The notes: generated by a model from the letters alone, not told the origin. A DNA stretch of 64,000 nt from Rotaria sp. Silwood1 (GCA_905250075.1 CAJNOP010000215.1:173158-237157); one strand, 5' to 3'. Counted from the first letter of the stretch, positions 48,201 to 61,339 are shown. Numbers and translations are program-made.

Positions 48201-51200
48201 TCCAGTAGATGATCAAACGGTATATGTTAATGATTCGCTTGTCATAAATTCGAGAGATCGCATTGATTCTGGGACCGAAACCGTAATTTCACGTGTACAA
48301 AATACAACTACGGTTACAAATAATGCCACGACTCGAAGAAGTTTCACATTAACAGAAAATACGTATGATTCTTTCTTCTTATGTCAAATATAATCTTTGT
48401 AATTCTTTCATAGGAGAATTTGCCACTGGTTTATACTGAATTTAATTACAAAACCCATCGTTTTACTGCTTTTGATCACAGCTATATCAGTGAATGTTGG
48501 TATAATAGTTGTTTGTATGACTGCTGCGAAAGCATCAGGTATGTTTTTGTTAGCTTGCATTTTTTTCTAAACAGACTGATAAAAATATTTCATCAAATCG
48601 GTTTATGCCAATACCTACTTTTCGAGTTTTTATTTAAAATCATTGATTGATCTTAGCTCTTGATATCAATATACTCTGATCAAATAGTCGATTGAGAAGA
48701 AAACTGAACACATAAGAGTTTGAACTCTTGTTGGCTAGTAATCAGTATTGAAAAGTTAATCAACAAAGGTTTTTCGATTAATTATGATGCTATCCTTCCG
48801 GTTGCTATTGGAAAAGTAGGAAACGATAGTACCGATCTTTGAAGCTTACTCTTTTCCAAATATTTAAAATAAAAAGTGTCGATCTTCTTCTTCCTTATTC
48901 GGTGTGCGCGCTAGTATAGGTATGTCCACATAAGATAAAATACATCTGCACACTCACATTATCAAGAGGAAAAAATTCGTACTTAATTTATTACGAGAAA
49001 AATTTTACTGCAATATTAGTCTTCAATTTGAGTTGAAAAGTGATCGACATGTGGCATTAAATCAAAGGAGACATGTCAAACAGTTTCTCGATTTTAGTCA
49101 TTGTATTTGGAGGTACATCTACTTAGTTAATATTAATTAAGTAATAACATGTTCAACTGTTTTTTATCCCATAAATGTCATATTTATTCAACTATTTTAC
49201 CGCTTTCGCTAGAAAATTACATACTTATTTTAACATGGAGCAATGGCGAAAGAATTTCACTCTCCTCATCATCATTGAACAAAGAAACAATAATTCAAAA
49301 ATTAGTTGTTTAAACAAGAACACATACATTTTTGAAATTCTCACTTGAGCTAGTGCCAAAACCTACAAGATAAAAAACACGAAGGACAAGAAAGAAGACT
49401 GCAGAAATTACTAAATATATCATTAGAATGATCACATGCTCACATTTCATTGATATGAATAGATGATAGGCAAGGATAGACAGCATTGCTAATAGAAAGA
49501 AATCATCGATCTTCCAGTTTGTCAAGTAACATTCATTAATAAGCATTGACTTAACTATCTGTGATGTGTTCTTGGATATGGGAAAAAGCTTATCGTACCC
49601 TAACTGTTAGTTTCGATGATCCATGTTAAAGAGTCACAACAAAACTATGATAGCATTCATCAAACATTAAAACTATTTTCGATTTCCTTCCCATTATACA
49701 ATATTTACGATCGAGAGCACGCTGTACAGACAGATTCAAGATGAGACTTGTCGTGATTTTGATCATATATCTAAGCTGAATTCATAGTTTTCACCCCAAT
49801 CGTGCTACTGATGGTTTCTTTTCTTTTTCCACTACAAGGAATTGCTAGAACAAATAGTTCCATGAACAAAGAAATAAAATAGGTGCAAATCTGAATATAA
49901 AAATCTATTAACACCAAAAAAACTATAGAGATAGTAATTTGATCTATTCGACTCTTTTCTTGTAATCCCTTGATATTTTCTGGTAGAATCCCATGTTTAT
50001 TCTGGGCGTTTCTTATTGTTCAATTGCAATAGTTGCATCAGAACTATTTTTCAATTTTTATCTGTTATTTTTACTTAGTTTCTAAATGCCGGCTTAATTT
50101 CAAACCAACAACACCTAACCCAATCGACTATAGGTTTGATCCCAAATCTGTAGCTGTGGGGAATGTCAATAATGATAGTTGGCCCGATATTCTTGTAGTC
50201 GACTATACTTTTGATAAAGTATATATATTTTTTGGATGCGGTAATGGTAGTGTGGCAACTCCAGTGGAGTATTCTACCGGCCTTGGATCTGCTCCACGTA
50301 TGGTTGCTGTGGGTGATTTCAATAATGACCGTCGATTGGATTTTGCCGTTGCAAACTTCGACACAAATAGCATTAGTATATTCATGCAACTCAATAATGA
50401 ATCTTTTGCAACCAAAACAGCTATATCAACGGGAACATCCCGTCCGATTTTCATTCATATAGTGGATGTTAATAGTGATGAATTACTCGACATTATTACT
50501 GCTAACCATGGTACACATTCTATAAGTGTATTTTATAGTTATGGGAATGGGAGTTTTTCTTCACCAATGACATATCCGACGGGATATGATTCTTTTCCTT
50601 GTGCCATTTTCACTGGCGACTTCAATAATGACAACAATGTGGACCTTGCTATTGTCAACCATGGCATAAATAACATTATGATACTTCTGGCAAACAAATA
50701 CAGTATTTTCGAAAATCAATCAACAATCTTTACTGGCTCTCATTCTCATCCGTGCTCAATTGTTGCTGGTTATTTCAATAATGATAATATACTCGATATT
50801 GCTGTCGCCAATAATGGAAATAATAGAATAAATATTTTTCTGGGTAATGGAGACGGAACATTTTCAGCGTACGCGACGTACACACTTGGCGATCAATCTC
50901 CATATTCTATTGCCATGGGCGACTTTAACATGGACAATCAAATAGATTTAGTGGTCACGAATATGGGTATGAATAATATCGGTGTTCTTTTGGGATATGG
51001 GAATGGCTTCTTCACAAATCCAATATTTAGAAAAACAGGATCTACTTCTACGACCTACCTTGTCACATGTGACTTGAATACAGATGGTCGATCTGATATT
51101 GTTGTCATTAACGATGACACCCGAAGTATTGGCATTCTTCTTGGTTGTAATCCCGGTATTTCTGAAGATCAAATGATATATTCAACGGGTTCGTGGCCAT

Positions 51201-54200
51201 TTTCAGTAGCTGTAGGTGATTTTAACAATGATTATCGATTGGATATAGTTGTTACTAATGCTGTTAATGACACTGTAAGTGTATTTTATGGATATGGGAA
51301 TGGTTCCTTTGAAGATCAAAAAACATATTCAACTAGTTCTTTACCATTATCTGTAGCTGTTGGTGATTTTAACAACGATAACCGATCGGATATTGTTGTT
51401 ACTAATTCAAACAGCAACACTGTAAGTGTAATACTCGGATATGGTAATGATTCTTTTGAAGTTCAAAAGACATTCTCTATCGGCCTTTTCCCACGAGCTG
51501 TAGCTGTTGGTGATTTTAACAGTGACAACCGATTGGATATCGTTGTTGTTAATCAAAACAGCGACACTATAAGCATTTGTCTCGGATATGGCAATGGTTC
51601 TTTTGAAGATGAAAAGACATTCTCAATTGGCGTTTCTTCACGAACTGTAGCTGTTGGTGATTTTAATAGCGACAACCGATTGGATATCGTTGTTGTTAAT
51701 TCAGAGAGCAACACTATAGGCATTTTTCTCGGCTATGGCAATGGTTCTTTTGAAGATCAAAAGACGTATTTAACTGATTTGGTGCCATCCTCTGTAGCAG
51801 TTGGTGATTTTGATAACGATAACCGATTAGATATTGTTGTTGCTCATGAAGGTAGTAACACCGTAATTGTGTTTCTTGGATATGAAAATGGTTCTTTTGA
51901 AGTTGAGAAGACATATTCAACTGGTTCGATACCATCTTCTGTAGCTGTTGGTGATTTTAACAACGATAAACGATTAGATTTCGTTGTTACTAATCAAGGT
52001 AGCGACACCGTGACTGTATTTCTTGGATATGGAAATGGCTTTTTTGAAAATCAAAAGCCATATTTAACTGGTTCTCATCCGTTTTCCGTAGCTGTTGGTG
52101 ATTTTAACAACGATAACAGATCAGATATCGTCGTTGCAAACTTGTACAGCAACACTGTAAGTGTTTTTCTTCATTATGATAGCGTACCTTTGACGACTGA
52201 AAACGCATTTGCAATTGACGATGCTTCGCTTTTGAAAGCCGTTGCTGTCGTTGATTTCAATAACGACGACGTTTTAGACTTAGTAGTAGCTAATTATGGT
52301 ACCAATAATATTGGTGCTAGTTTTGGATACGCAAATGGCACGTTCGGAAAACAATTAAAGTTCCTGACGGGTTCTAACTCTCATCCGCACTCGATTGCTG
52401 CTGCTGATTTTGATGGAGATGGCCAAATAGATATTGCCGTGGCGAATCGCGGTACCAAAAATGTTGGATTATTTATCGGAAATGGAAAAGGAGCGTTTGA
52501 GATACAATATGCTGATAATATTTTCAATATTACTCCATTATTTATTGCCTCTACTGATTTAAATAATGACGGAAGATCGGATATCTGTATCGTTTATGAA
52601 GAGACTGATAACATAGATGTACTTGTGTTACGTGATACTGGATATTTTGAGGATCAAAAGACATATTTAACTGATTCTTTTCCACAATCTGTAGCTGTTG
52701 CTGATTTTAACAATGATAACTGGTTGGATATCGTTGTTGTTTATTCCGCTAGTGACACTATCAGTGTAGTTCTTGGATATGGAAATGATTCTTTTGAAGA
52801 TCAAAACACATATTCAACTGGTTCTTTTCCACTATATGTAGCTGTTAGTGATTTTAATAACGATAGCCGATTAGATATCGTTGTTGTTAATAGAGACAGC
52901 ACCACTATAAGCGTTTTTCTTGGATATGGCAATGGTTCTTTTGAAGATCAAAAGACATACTCAGTCGGCCCTTCTCCACACTCTGTAGCTGTTGATGATT
53001 TTAACAACGATAACCGATTAGATATTGTTGTTGTTAATTCAAACAACAACACTATAAGTGTACTACTCGGATATGGAAATGGTTCTTTCGAAGATCAAAA
53101 CACATATTCAACTGGTTCTGGGCCATCTTCTGTAGCTGTCGGTGATTTCAATAGCGATAACCGATTAGATATCGTTCTCACTAATTCCGTCGACAACACT
53201 ATGAGTGTACTACTCGGATATGGAGATGGTTCTTTCGAAGATCAAAACACATATTCAACTGGCTCTTTTCCACTATCTGTAGCTGTTGGTAATTTTAATA
53301 ACGATAACCAATTGGATATTGTTGTTGCTAATTTTGGCAGTGATACCATTAGCGTACTTCTTGGATATGGAAATGGTTCTTTTGAAGATCAAAACACATA
53401 TTTAACTGGTTCTTTTCCGCTATCTGTAGCTGTTGGTGATTTTAACAACGATGAACGATCGGATATTGTTGTTATTAGTCATCTCAGCAACACTGTAGGT
53501 GTACTACTCGGACATGGGAATGGTTCTTTTGAAGATCGAAAGATATATTCAACTGGTTCTTTACCATCATCTGTAGCTGTTGGTGATTTTAACAATGATA
53601 ACCGATTGGATGTTGTTGTTGCTAATTCAGGCAATAATACTGTAAGCGTATTTCTAGGATATCGTAATCTGGCTTTCAGAAAACAAACTGCGCTGAAAAC
53701 TATCAGGGGATCACGACCGAGATCATTTACTTTTGCGGATTTCAACAGCGACGGTGGAATAGATATTGCCGTTGTAAACACAGCAACAAACAGTGTTGGA
53801 GTTTTCCTTGGGTATAGCGACTATACTTTCTCGAATCAAATTACACTGCAAAGTGGTGCTTATCCTATCGCTATTTCAACGGGCAACTTCAATAACGATG
53901 CTATACTTGATCTCGTTGTTGCAAATTATAGAGATGCTTCTATTGACTTATTTCTTGGTGTAGGCAATGGCTCTTTTTCAAACCGAAGGACTTTTACGAT
54001 CGAATATCAGTATCAGCTGATTGCGATTGCTATTGGTGATTTCAACAACGACCGTTTCTTAGATATTATCGTGGCTAGTAATGGTACAAACAACGCGGTA
54101 GTATTTTCTGGAGACGGGTATGGTTCATTTGTCGATGTAAACATTTTTCATCTTGGTTATGCCTCTCGTCCATTCGCTATTTACGTTGGCGATTTTAACA

Positions 54201-54274
54201 ATGACCAGAAAATGGACTTTGCTGTTGCTGAGGAAGGCACTGACAAATTAGAAATTTTTTTACAGACTTGTTAA
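45277..54274 (+). CDS. Giant FG-GAP/VCBS-repeat single-pass membrane protein, about 1504 residues
   Basis: Proposed exons: 45277-45297, 48190-48362, 48414-48538 and 50079-54274. Introns are 2892, 51 and 1540 bp with GT-AG ends and phases 0, 2 and 1, and the frame is consistent across all joins. Exons 2-4 are well supported; the 7-codon exon 1 (MASNVNE then GTAAGT) is the weakest part. Residues 1-69 are polar. Residues ~70-100 form one membrane helix (ITKPIVLLLITAISVNVGII) without a cleavable signal, suggesting a type II protein. The ectodomain has 28 repeats of about 48 residues, each with a calcium-loop motif of the form DFNNDxxxD and the end GYGNGSF. FG-GAP repeats fold as blades of seven-bladed propellers, so four propellers are possible. 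Probable role is adhesion or ligand binding at the cell surface, but the partner is unknown. Some middle repeats are nearly identical. Confidence 0.82.
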
Positions 54275-54290
54275 AACTGTAGGTTTTTGA

Positions 54291-54296
54291 AATAAA
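54291..54296 (+). promoter_or_regulatory. Candidate polyadenylation signal of the FG-GAP gene
   Basis: AATAAA begins 17 bases after the stop codon, giving a very short 3' untranslated region as often seen in compact genomes. Confidence 0.5.
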
Positions 54297-55291
54297 GCAA
54301 AAATTGCTGCGGTATGTTATGTTTTTTCTTAGGTTTCCCGCACTTTTTACTTTTTTTTTGGAGCGCTTAGAGAATAAAAGAGTTTTCATCCGTTTTTCCG
54401 TATAATTTGCCATCACTTTCCTCTTCAGTCTTTGAAAATTTTCTTTTCAGGATTCATAGGACATAGAGGCTCGATTCGAGTAGATAGCTTCGCTATTGTT
54501 TTGCTCCTTGTTTAGAAAACTGCCAAAACAATTTAAAAGCGAATTAATCTATCGAGTGTCCCACGAGTAGCCTTTTGATAATAATTTTGAATACCTTGAG
54601 TCTGATCTCGTCAAATTGATTGAGTCTTTTGTCAGTAATAGAAAATTGTTTGAAGTCTTTCTTCAAAGGTGAGACACTGATAGAAAGTAGTTTGCATTAT
54701 GAAACATTTCTTGAATTCAAAAAAATAACCTTCAATTCTTTGACATGGATGCTATTCTAAAAACCATTTTTCTTTCATTTCACTTTCTAATATAAGCATT
54801 TAATAGAAAGGCTCCGTCTTTTTTTACCCACACTTACACCCACCCTCTGTTGTTTTACCTTTTTTCTTTTATAACCTTGTAGCTCATATTTAAAAAAATA
54901 ATTAATTCAAACCTGTGTTGAAGCGAAATCTTCAAAGTTCTTGCTCGCAAGAAAAGAACTTCGAACCAACATGGAGTTTACATGTTGTGTGCATTTCTGA
55001 AAATATTACTTTTCACAGGCATACTTCTCATACAAAACACTGATGCTCATAATATTCAATGCAGAATTTTATTCTTGAACGAAAAATAGCTAAACCATTT
55101 TGTAGCTCTCTTCGAATTTAAACAGGAGAAGTGTTACAGGTCTTCCAGAAAAGTTTTTTTTTGTATTTTCACTTCAAATATTTATTCTAAAACTTTGACA
55201 ATTACGTTGAGAAATTCGAAGTCCTACAAAAGTCAGATTAGCTAGGTTCGGTATGATAACTACCTATATTGATACTAGAAATATATTTTTC
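54297..55291. other. Intergenic stretch with one C-rich telomere-like remnant
   Basis: A short tract ACCCACACTTACACCCACCC lies at 54828-54847. It has no G arm and is not followed by any other recognised feature. Confidence 0.4.
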
Positions 55292-55384
55292 GGGATGTGG
55301 AGTGTAGGTGGGTGGATGTGGGTTGTGGGTGTTGGTATTCTAATCTCTCACACCCACACTCACCCACACACCCCACCCGCACCC
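55292..55384. repeat. TGTGGG-type hairpin
   Basis: G arm GGGATGTGGAGTGTAGG to GTGGGTGTTGG, loop TATTCTAATCTC, C arm TCACACCCACACTCACCC to CCCGCACCC. Arms about 40 bp each. Confidence 0.7.
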
Positions 55385-57751
55385 TCAAGAAAGTTCAATA
55401 AGCCCTTGTTGTCAATAATCAAGTGTCTTCTCCAAGTGATACATGTCATCGATAAAAAATCCTTTGAACTCTAAAATGAAAAAAAAGGATTGTTGTGACG
55501 TAAGACGAAGTCAATGAACTTTCAATTGGTGAATAAATAACATTCAATCAATATATGATCGTTAGATGGTGACCATTCAAGATCTAATCGATTTACTAAA
55601 ATCGTTAATACTCGCATGTGCTCACCTAGTCATTCTTTTTAGTAAAATCACTTACCAGTTACTTCTTTTTACTGTTAAATGTCATTTTCATATAAAATAA
55701 CTCGCCTAAGAAAAGGAAAAAACATTTACAGATTGATTCAATTAATTATCAATGCAATATTTATGAGTGAGTCTTTCCAAAACAAATTAAAATTAATATG
55801 CTTAATTAATAAGTGTTTTGAACGATGCATATTTCACGAAAGAAAGGTTCTGTTGGTTAAATGTCAAAGCTTGATGCCGATATTGTCGATGACATTATTA
55901 GTAATTGAAATATGTAACTCTTCACTCACGCCATCGGTTTCATTTAAACTAGGTTGTGTTTTGTACGAGACTATGTTGATAACATCTTAGGGCTTTCTAA
56001 TAACATCCATCGATGGCTTGGTCTTTCAAAGTTCGAATATAATTGAGTATTTTCTTGGACCGCCATTCTTGTCTGACTCTACACAAGAGAATTGCTTAAA
56101 ATTTTAATTTTACAAAAATTCGAAAACCCATTAAAATTTCGCTGCTGATAACTTTTTCTTCTAAAATTTGTACGCAGCTGTGGTTCACGTTGGTTCACTT
56201 CATGAAAAAGGTGATTTAAAATATCTTCTTGGAATCTTGTTGATACTATATGTCCATTAATCTTTACTAAATTTGTCAGAAGTTTAAAAAAAAACTAAAA
56301 TAAATAAGATAAAAGTAGTTTTTTTTTCTGAAAAGACTTCATCGATCTTATTCAAAAGCAGTAAATTCTGTATTTTTATACTTTTTTACTCTCTTCAAAT
56401 AAAAGACTGTGTAAACTGAAATTCTTACAAGTGGCTTTTTCTTAAAAAGTAAAACTTTTCTTATAATTTTTCAGAGAGGGGTATTCTATCATAAAAAAGA
56501 TTTTTTTACAGGACTTTCATTCCTTGCAATACATTCAAATTGGGACACTAATGAAAGCAAACAATCCATCAAATGATATGACAATTTTTCTAAACTAGTT
56601 CGTTTTATGATAAATCGATTTTCAAAACGTAATAGCCATCTTCAAAGAAAAAGATGGTGTTGAATGACTCATTCTTTAATCCATGTAACTGATTGCTTCT
56701 GAATTAAGTTCTGAAAGCTAGAAAATGATCAATCATTTTTAGTATCAGTTGTTTTCGTTACGCTTGTCGATCGTCACGGTTGCCGTCAGTTCTTTATTTC
56801 AATAACCATTACTGCCGTCGAATATTACCTGCTTCACAACATCATAAACGTAACAGCTTTATTCTCTTTAACTGTTCATCTTTTCATTTTTACAAGAGCT
56901 CATAAAACAAGCAAACTTAATTGAATGTAAGCTATTGATCCGTTGAGGACAATGAGTCTTTTATGGCATTATCTTTTTAAAATAATTTTCTCTTAAGAAG
57001 AAAACGATCTCACTAGGTGAATGAAAAAAAAACATCTGTAATAAATTCTCAAATGATCTAGAAATAGCGTATAGAATTGCACAGCATGAATTCATTAGTC
57101 ATGGTATCAAAGCAAATGTTATCAGATCAGAGAATATCTTTGTAAAAAAAAAAGAACTAATGAAAAAAATCGATTTAACATGTTTTGAAATAATGCATCT
57201 ATAATCGTTAATAATCTTAATATTATAGCGTCTATTGAAAACTTCACTAGTTTTATTTAGTTTATTCATTGTAATTGATCAGAGTTGTATGACTTTAATA
57301 CATGAAAAATGTTTTTTTTCCTATTCTCAAGATTTTTTTGAAATGACTGTATCTACATACGTGAAAATCTGTAAATACCAAACGTGGAGTGAATGGGATA
57401 AAAAAATTCATAGTCAATGTTAAGAGATTCTTTTTAAACGGAAGGAAATCTTTCTAAATACCAAAACTTCTACTTTATACAATTGAAAAAAAATCAACAA
57501 CAGTTTTTTTAAGCCAATAGATGCATTTTTAAAATTCAGCTTCTCTCAAAAATATATCACATCTTTTTTCGTCGCTACACATCAGATTGCTCTTAATGGT
57601 TTTTAAATGCTAAACATCACTTTTCAAATAAGAGATACATCGCAATAGTGTTGATAGCATCTTAAAAACTGCCTACAAAGTTACCTAAATGCATATATGC
57701 ATTCATGAATCGAGATCTATTGAACTATTTTTGATTAATTTATTTCATAGA
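55385..57751. other. AT-rich stretch without supported gene
   Basis: Frames at 55679-55990 and 57235-57423 were examined and not called. The latter follows a TATTATAG acceptor-like site, begins with a signal-peptide-like hydrophobic run and ends with CKYQTWSEWD, but it could not be joined in frame to the next gene. Confidence 0.35.
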
Positions 57752-58399
57752 ATGGAATACCGACTAGAATTAAACAATTGTTCATCATCTGATATACCGA
57801 ATAGTGTTCGTTGTGGCCAACTTCAACAACAGTTGAAATATTATAAATTTCATCGTGTACCAACAAAGACTGACAAAGCAGTATTCTATCTATTTTTTCG
57901 GAAGGAAGAGGAGATATATTATGCTCTCCGAGCTGCAGTATCAATAAAAATTATTTCTCTTGTTAGATATCGCCATCGAAATGCAGTTTCTCCTTCTATA
58001 CGTCGTTCGGATGATATTCCACCTTCTGAACTACAATATCGTTCAGTACCACCTAAAAATATTGTTGATATGATTCGTTACAATTTTACCAAATACTATG
58101 ATAGATTTGCAAATAGGGTATGACATAATCCTTTTTCTTACTTTTCATTGTAACTTGAATCATCTAGGATATTTTCAAATTGTTCGTTCGTCGAGTATCC
58201 GAGCAAATAGTTGCTCAACGATTGAAGATTCCTGAAGGTATGTTTTTCTTTTATTTTGTTGAGGAAAAACTATTTACCTGTCTTTGTTGTAGTGCACGAT
58301 TGTATTTGTGAGCTTAATCACTGGTGGTGGATGAATCATGAATATGTTATTAACAACTCGCAACATGTGCAGAAATTGTTAGACATTTTCTTCAAATAA
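57752..58399 (+). CDS. Three-exon gene of unknown function, 180 residues
   Basis: Exons 57752-58117, 58168-58237 and 58293-58399, introns 50 and 55 bp (GTATGA...CATCTAG and GTATGT...TTGTAG), phases 0 and 1. Short introns with clean signals and an unbroken frame across both joins make a real gene likely. The ATG at 57752 lies one base after an AG acceptor (TTTCATAG), so either translation starts there after a 5' leader intron or an upstream coding exon is missing. The protein is basic, with VRCGQLQQQLKYYKFHRVP early, PPSELQYRSVPPKNIVDMI in the middle and a striking NHWWWMNHEY near the end. No transmembrane segment and no recognised family. Confidence 0.6.
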
Positions 58400-59150
58400 T
58401 TTATTTTTAATTTATCTATGATAGCATTCATGTGTGTGCTCTGCATGTGAGCGCTTCTATCATTGTGAATTTTCTTATTGTTTTTTTTTCTGTTCAAAGA
58501 AAAGATAGCGTTCTTTCACATTATTCAATTAACATACGTCTAAATGTTAAAACGATATTCATTGACTTCAACTCACATTAGAAAAAATGGCTACCTTTTT
58601 CTTCTAATTTGGTCGCATCAAATAATTGATTCGAAATCAAAGAGAATTTAGGCATTTTCCATCATGAGCAATATATCTCACAATTTTATATATACGTAGT
58701 TCTCGTACCTCATGATGGAAACTAATTTTGGTGATATTGATTTTCTTATAGGAAAAATTAGACTCCTCAATTACAGAAGTAGACAAATATTTTCTTTCAT
58801 ACGTCTTTTATTGTAGTGATCAACGAAGATGAAAAGTCGTGTAAGCAAACGAGTCTTGTCAGAGTAGTACTATATATGACATGGTCTAGATCAATCAATG
58901 AGTAATTAACAACTATCTGAGCAGAATAAAGAAGGCTCTTGACTTTCAATGATTTAATTTTTTAGGACTGATATTGATGCGATAGTTGTCAAATGAAGAA
59001 CTTCATTAATGAAAATAAATTTTTATCATTTACGAAATTCATGATTTTGTGAGAAAATCAATAACGAAAGAAGTTGTTCGTCATCCAATTATTAGCACAA
59101 TATATACGTAATATGAACGTCCATATCTTTTATACTCTGTTCTTAATCTC
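58400..59150. other. Intergenic stretch without recognised feature
   Basis: No gene, RNA or repeat could be supported between the 180-residue gene and the LINE. Confidence 0.4.
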
Positions 59151-59261
59151 ATACCAAACACTTCTCTTTTCGTCTTCGTCCGAGTTAGACCATCGCAATT
59201 TTGCTTACATTCCTTTGTAAGTACTATTATCTTTCCATCGGAGTGAGGTAATTGACACACA

Positions 59262-61046
59262 ATGGAAACTAATTATCACTACTATTCAAGTGGTGAACGA
59301 AGATACGTAGGAAATAAACGGTCTCTGATTAATAACTCATGCAATCAGCAGATAAATTTACAAGAAGCTTCCAATATGGAATCAGGTCATAATGATGATC
59401 TTGGCGTACAACGAGAATACATTGTAAGTGCATTGGCAAACGATGAATCATTGTTAAATGATTTCTTACAATTTTGTCAACAACAACAAGCACAATGTCG
59501 AATTCAAAAAACAGGACACAATGTATCACCGTACTATGAAAAGGTTTCGTCAAATAAACCAGTAATTCACAAACAACTAAATCAATCTAAAAAGATGCAA
59601 TCAAGACTACAAGTACAACAAGATGCATCAACGCCAAACAAGCACAGATTAAATGATAGTGCTGAATCAGGAGGATTACCAACACCGAAACAACAACGAT
59701 CAGGTAATGAACAATTTCAAGAAAATGAAATAATACTAGATGCACCAGGTGATAGTCAACAGGTGGATACAACATTAAAATGCGTGAAGCAACACAAGAT
59801 TCATTTTGATCAAGTGAAACGGGCTGTTTCAAGCAATCTTCCATGTTTCTATATGTCATTTCACCCTACAAATACAGATCAAAAAGTACCATCAGCTTTT
59901 AAGGCAGCAGATCAAGTTTTTGAATATCTAAAACAAAAAAACGTACAAATTGATCGATTTAGTTTCGTAGGATGGGCAGAATCAAAGATCAAGTTGGGAG
60001 CAAATGACAAGGAAGACTATATTAATCTTATATCAACCGAAGAATGGCCTACTAGTATTATGAATATACCAATAACAATCGAAAAACCGAAGTTTATTCC
60101 CGATTGTTTTGCATTAGTCATCAGATACGTACCACGCGGTATGGATTATGAATTTGTAAAAGAAAAAGTATGACGATCAATCGCATCAATCGTAAATCTA
60201 AAGAGGATTCATTATTCATATAATCGAACAACAGATGATTATCGCTTCCACGTTAAAGACTTACAAGAGTATAATTGAGCGCTCAACATGAGACGTATAT
60301 CTATTGGCAATGTTGTAATATCAATTACACGATTTTTAGAACGCAACAAATTAACGTACTGTACTCGCTGCTGGTGTTTAGGACATATGAGAAATAAATG
60401 TCTAGCTACAATGGCTCGCTGCCGAATATGTCTACAAGAAATTACTGATATTCAAAAACATAACTGCTTTCAACAACCAAGATGTGCTCAATGTGATGGT
60501 AACCACCATTCACTTAGTAGTCAATGTGAATCTATAAAAGCATATAAAATACAACTAAAAGAAGAAGTCGATAACGCACTCGCGCGTGATGTAATACAAA
60601 GATTAGAACCAACTAAACAAGTATCAATTTTCGATCTAAACGACTTTCCGCCTCTATCTCATCCCAATCGCAACAACATACCGGTCTGGGGATCAAAACA
60701 ATTACCAAAGCATCAAACAACAGCTGAATATACAGAGATAACAGGTGTACTTACACCACTAACTAATCAATTGTCAATTATTACTGAAACAAATATTCGA
60801 ATGGAGAAAAAGTTTGAAGAAATGGATTTGCATAGGAAACACGATGCGGAAGTCTTAGAGCTACTACAGAAGACTATGAAAAATACGCTATACTCAATAC
60901 GTGAGGTAATGGAGATTATGGTGAGCCCTCTATGTGAGTTAGAGAAAATACAAGGAAAAAGAAAACATCTACCATTTACAAGTATTCTGGAAGAGTTACA
61001 AGCTGGTACAAGTAATAAATTATCGAAGCAAGTTCCCGACGTGTAA
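59262..61046 (+). pseudogene. LINE ORF1, gag-like nucleic-acid-binding protein with CCHC knuckles
   Basis: One frame of about 594 codons interrupted by two in-frame TGA codons, at 60171-60173 and near 60279. The N-terminal third is Gln-rich. A central part (residues ~180-300) with FYMSFHPTNTD and CFALVIRYVPRG resembles an RRM-like ORF1 domain. After the interruptions come clustered Cys/His motifs: CTRCWCLGHMRNKC, CRICLQEI and CAQCDGNHHSLSSQC, that is CCHC knuckles that bind RNA. A coiled-coil-prone stretch follows (MEKKFEEMDLHRKHDAEVLE). Gene is close to intact apart from the two stops. Confidence 0.78.
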
Positions 61047-61339
61047 AAAGAAGGCCTAACAAGCAAAGATAGGATCTCATCAGCTGCATCAAGCAATACA
61101 ATTACTCAATGAAAGTGATTTCAACTCTCAAGCCAACAGCTAAGGTTTTTTTTTCCTTTATCTCTTCACACGAAAGACGCAGAAAGAAAGACGCAATCAT
61201 TATCATATTTAGATAAGCGGAACTTCACAGAAAAAGACAATGAGTTTACTTGCTGCATCTTAGATGAGTGGTACTGTACAATCACATTATCTTCAGTGTT
61301 ACAGCAGTGGGAAGAGTATAACAATAAGTATCTACCGTC

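Noticed and set aside
49310-49546. Hydrophobic reverse-strand frame in the last FG-GAP intron
   Set aside because: AT-rich DNA readily gives hydrophobic frames; no family and it lies inside an intron of an expressed-looking gene.
50075-50462. Several overlapping frames antisense or out of frame to the FG-GAP exon
   Set aside because: Shadows of the repetitive coding exon.
55679-55990. 103-codon forward frame
   Set aside because: No family or exon structure; composition like the surrounding AT-rich sequence.
57235-57423. Frame with a hydrophobic start and a WSEWD end, like a secreted thrombospondin-type fragment
   Set aside because: Only one short motif; no donor site gives the right phase to join the next exon. 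Mentioned as a possibility only.
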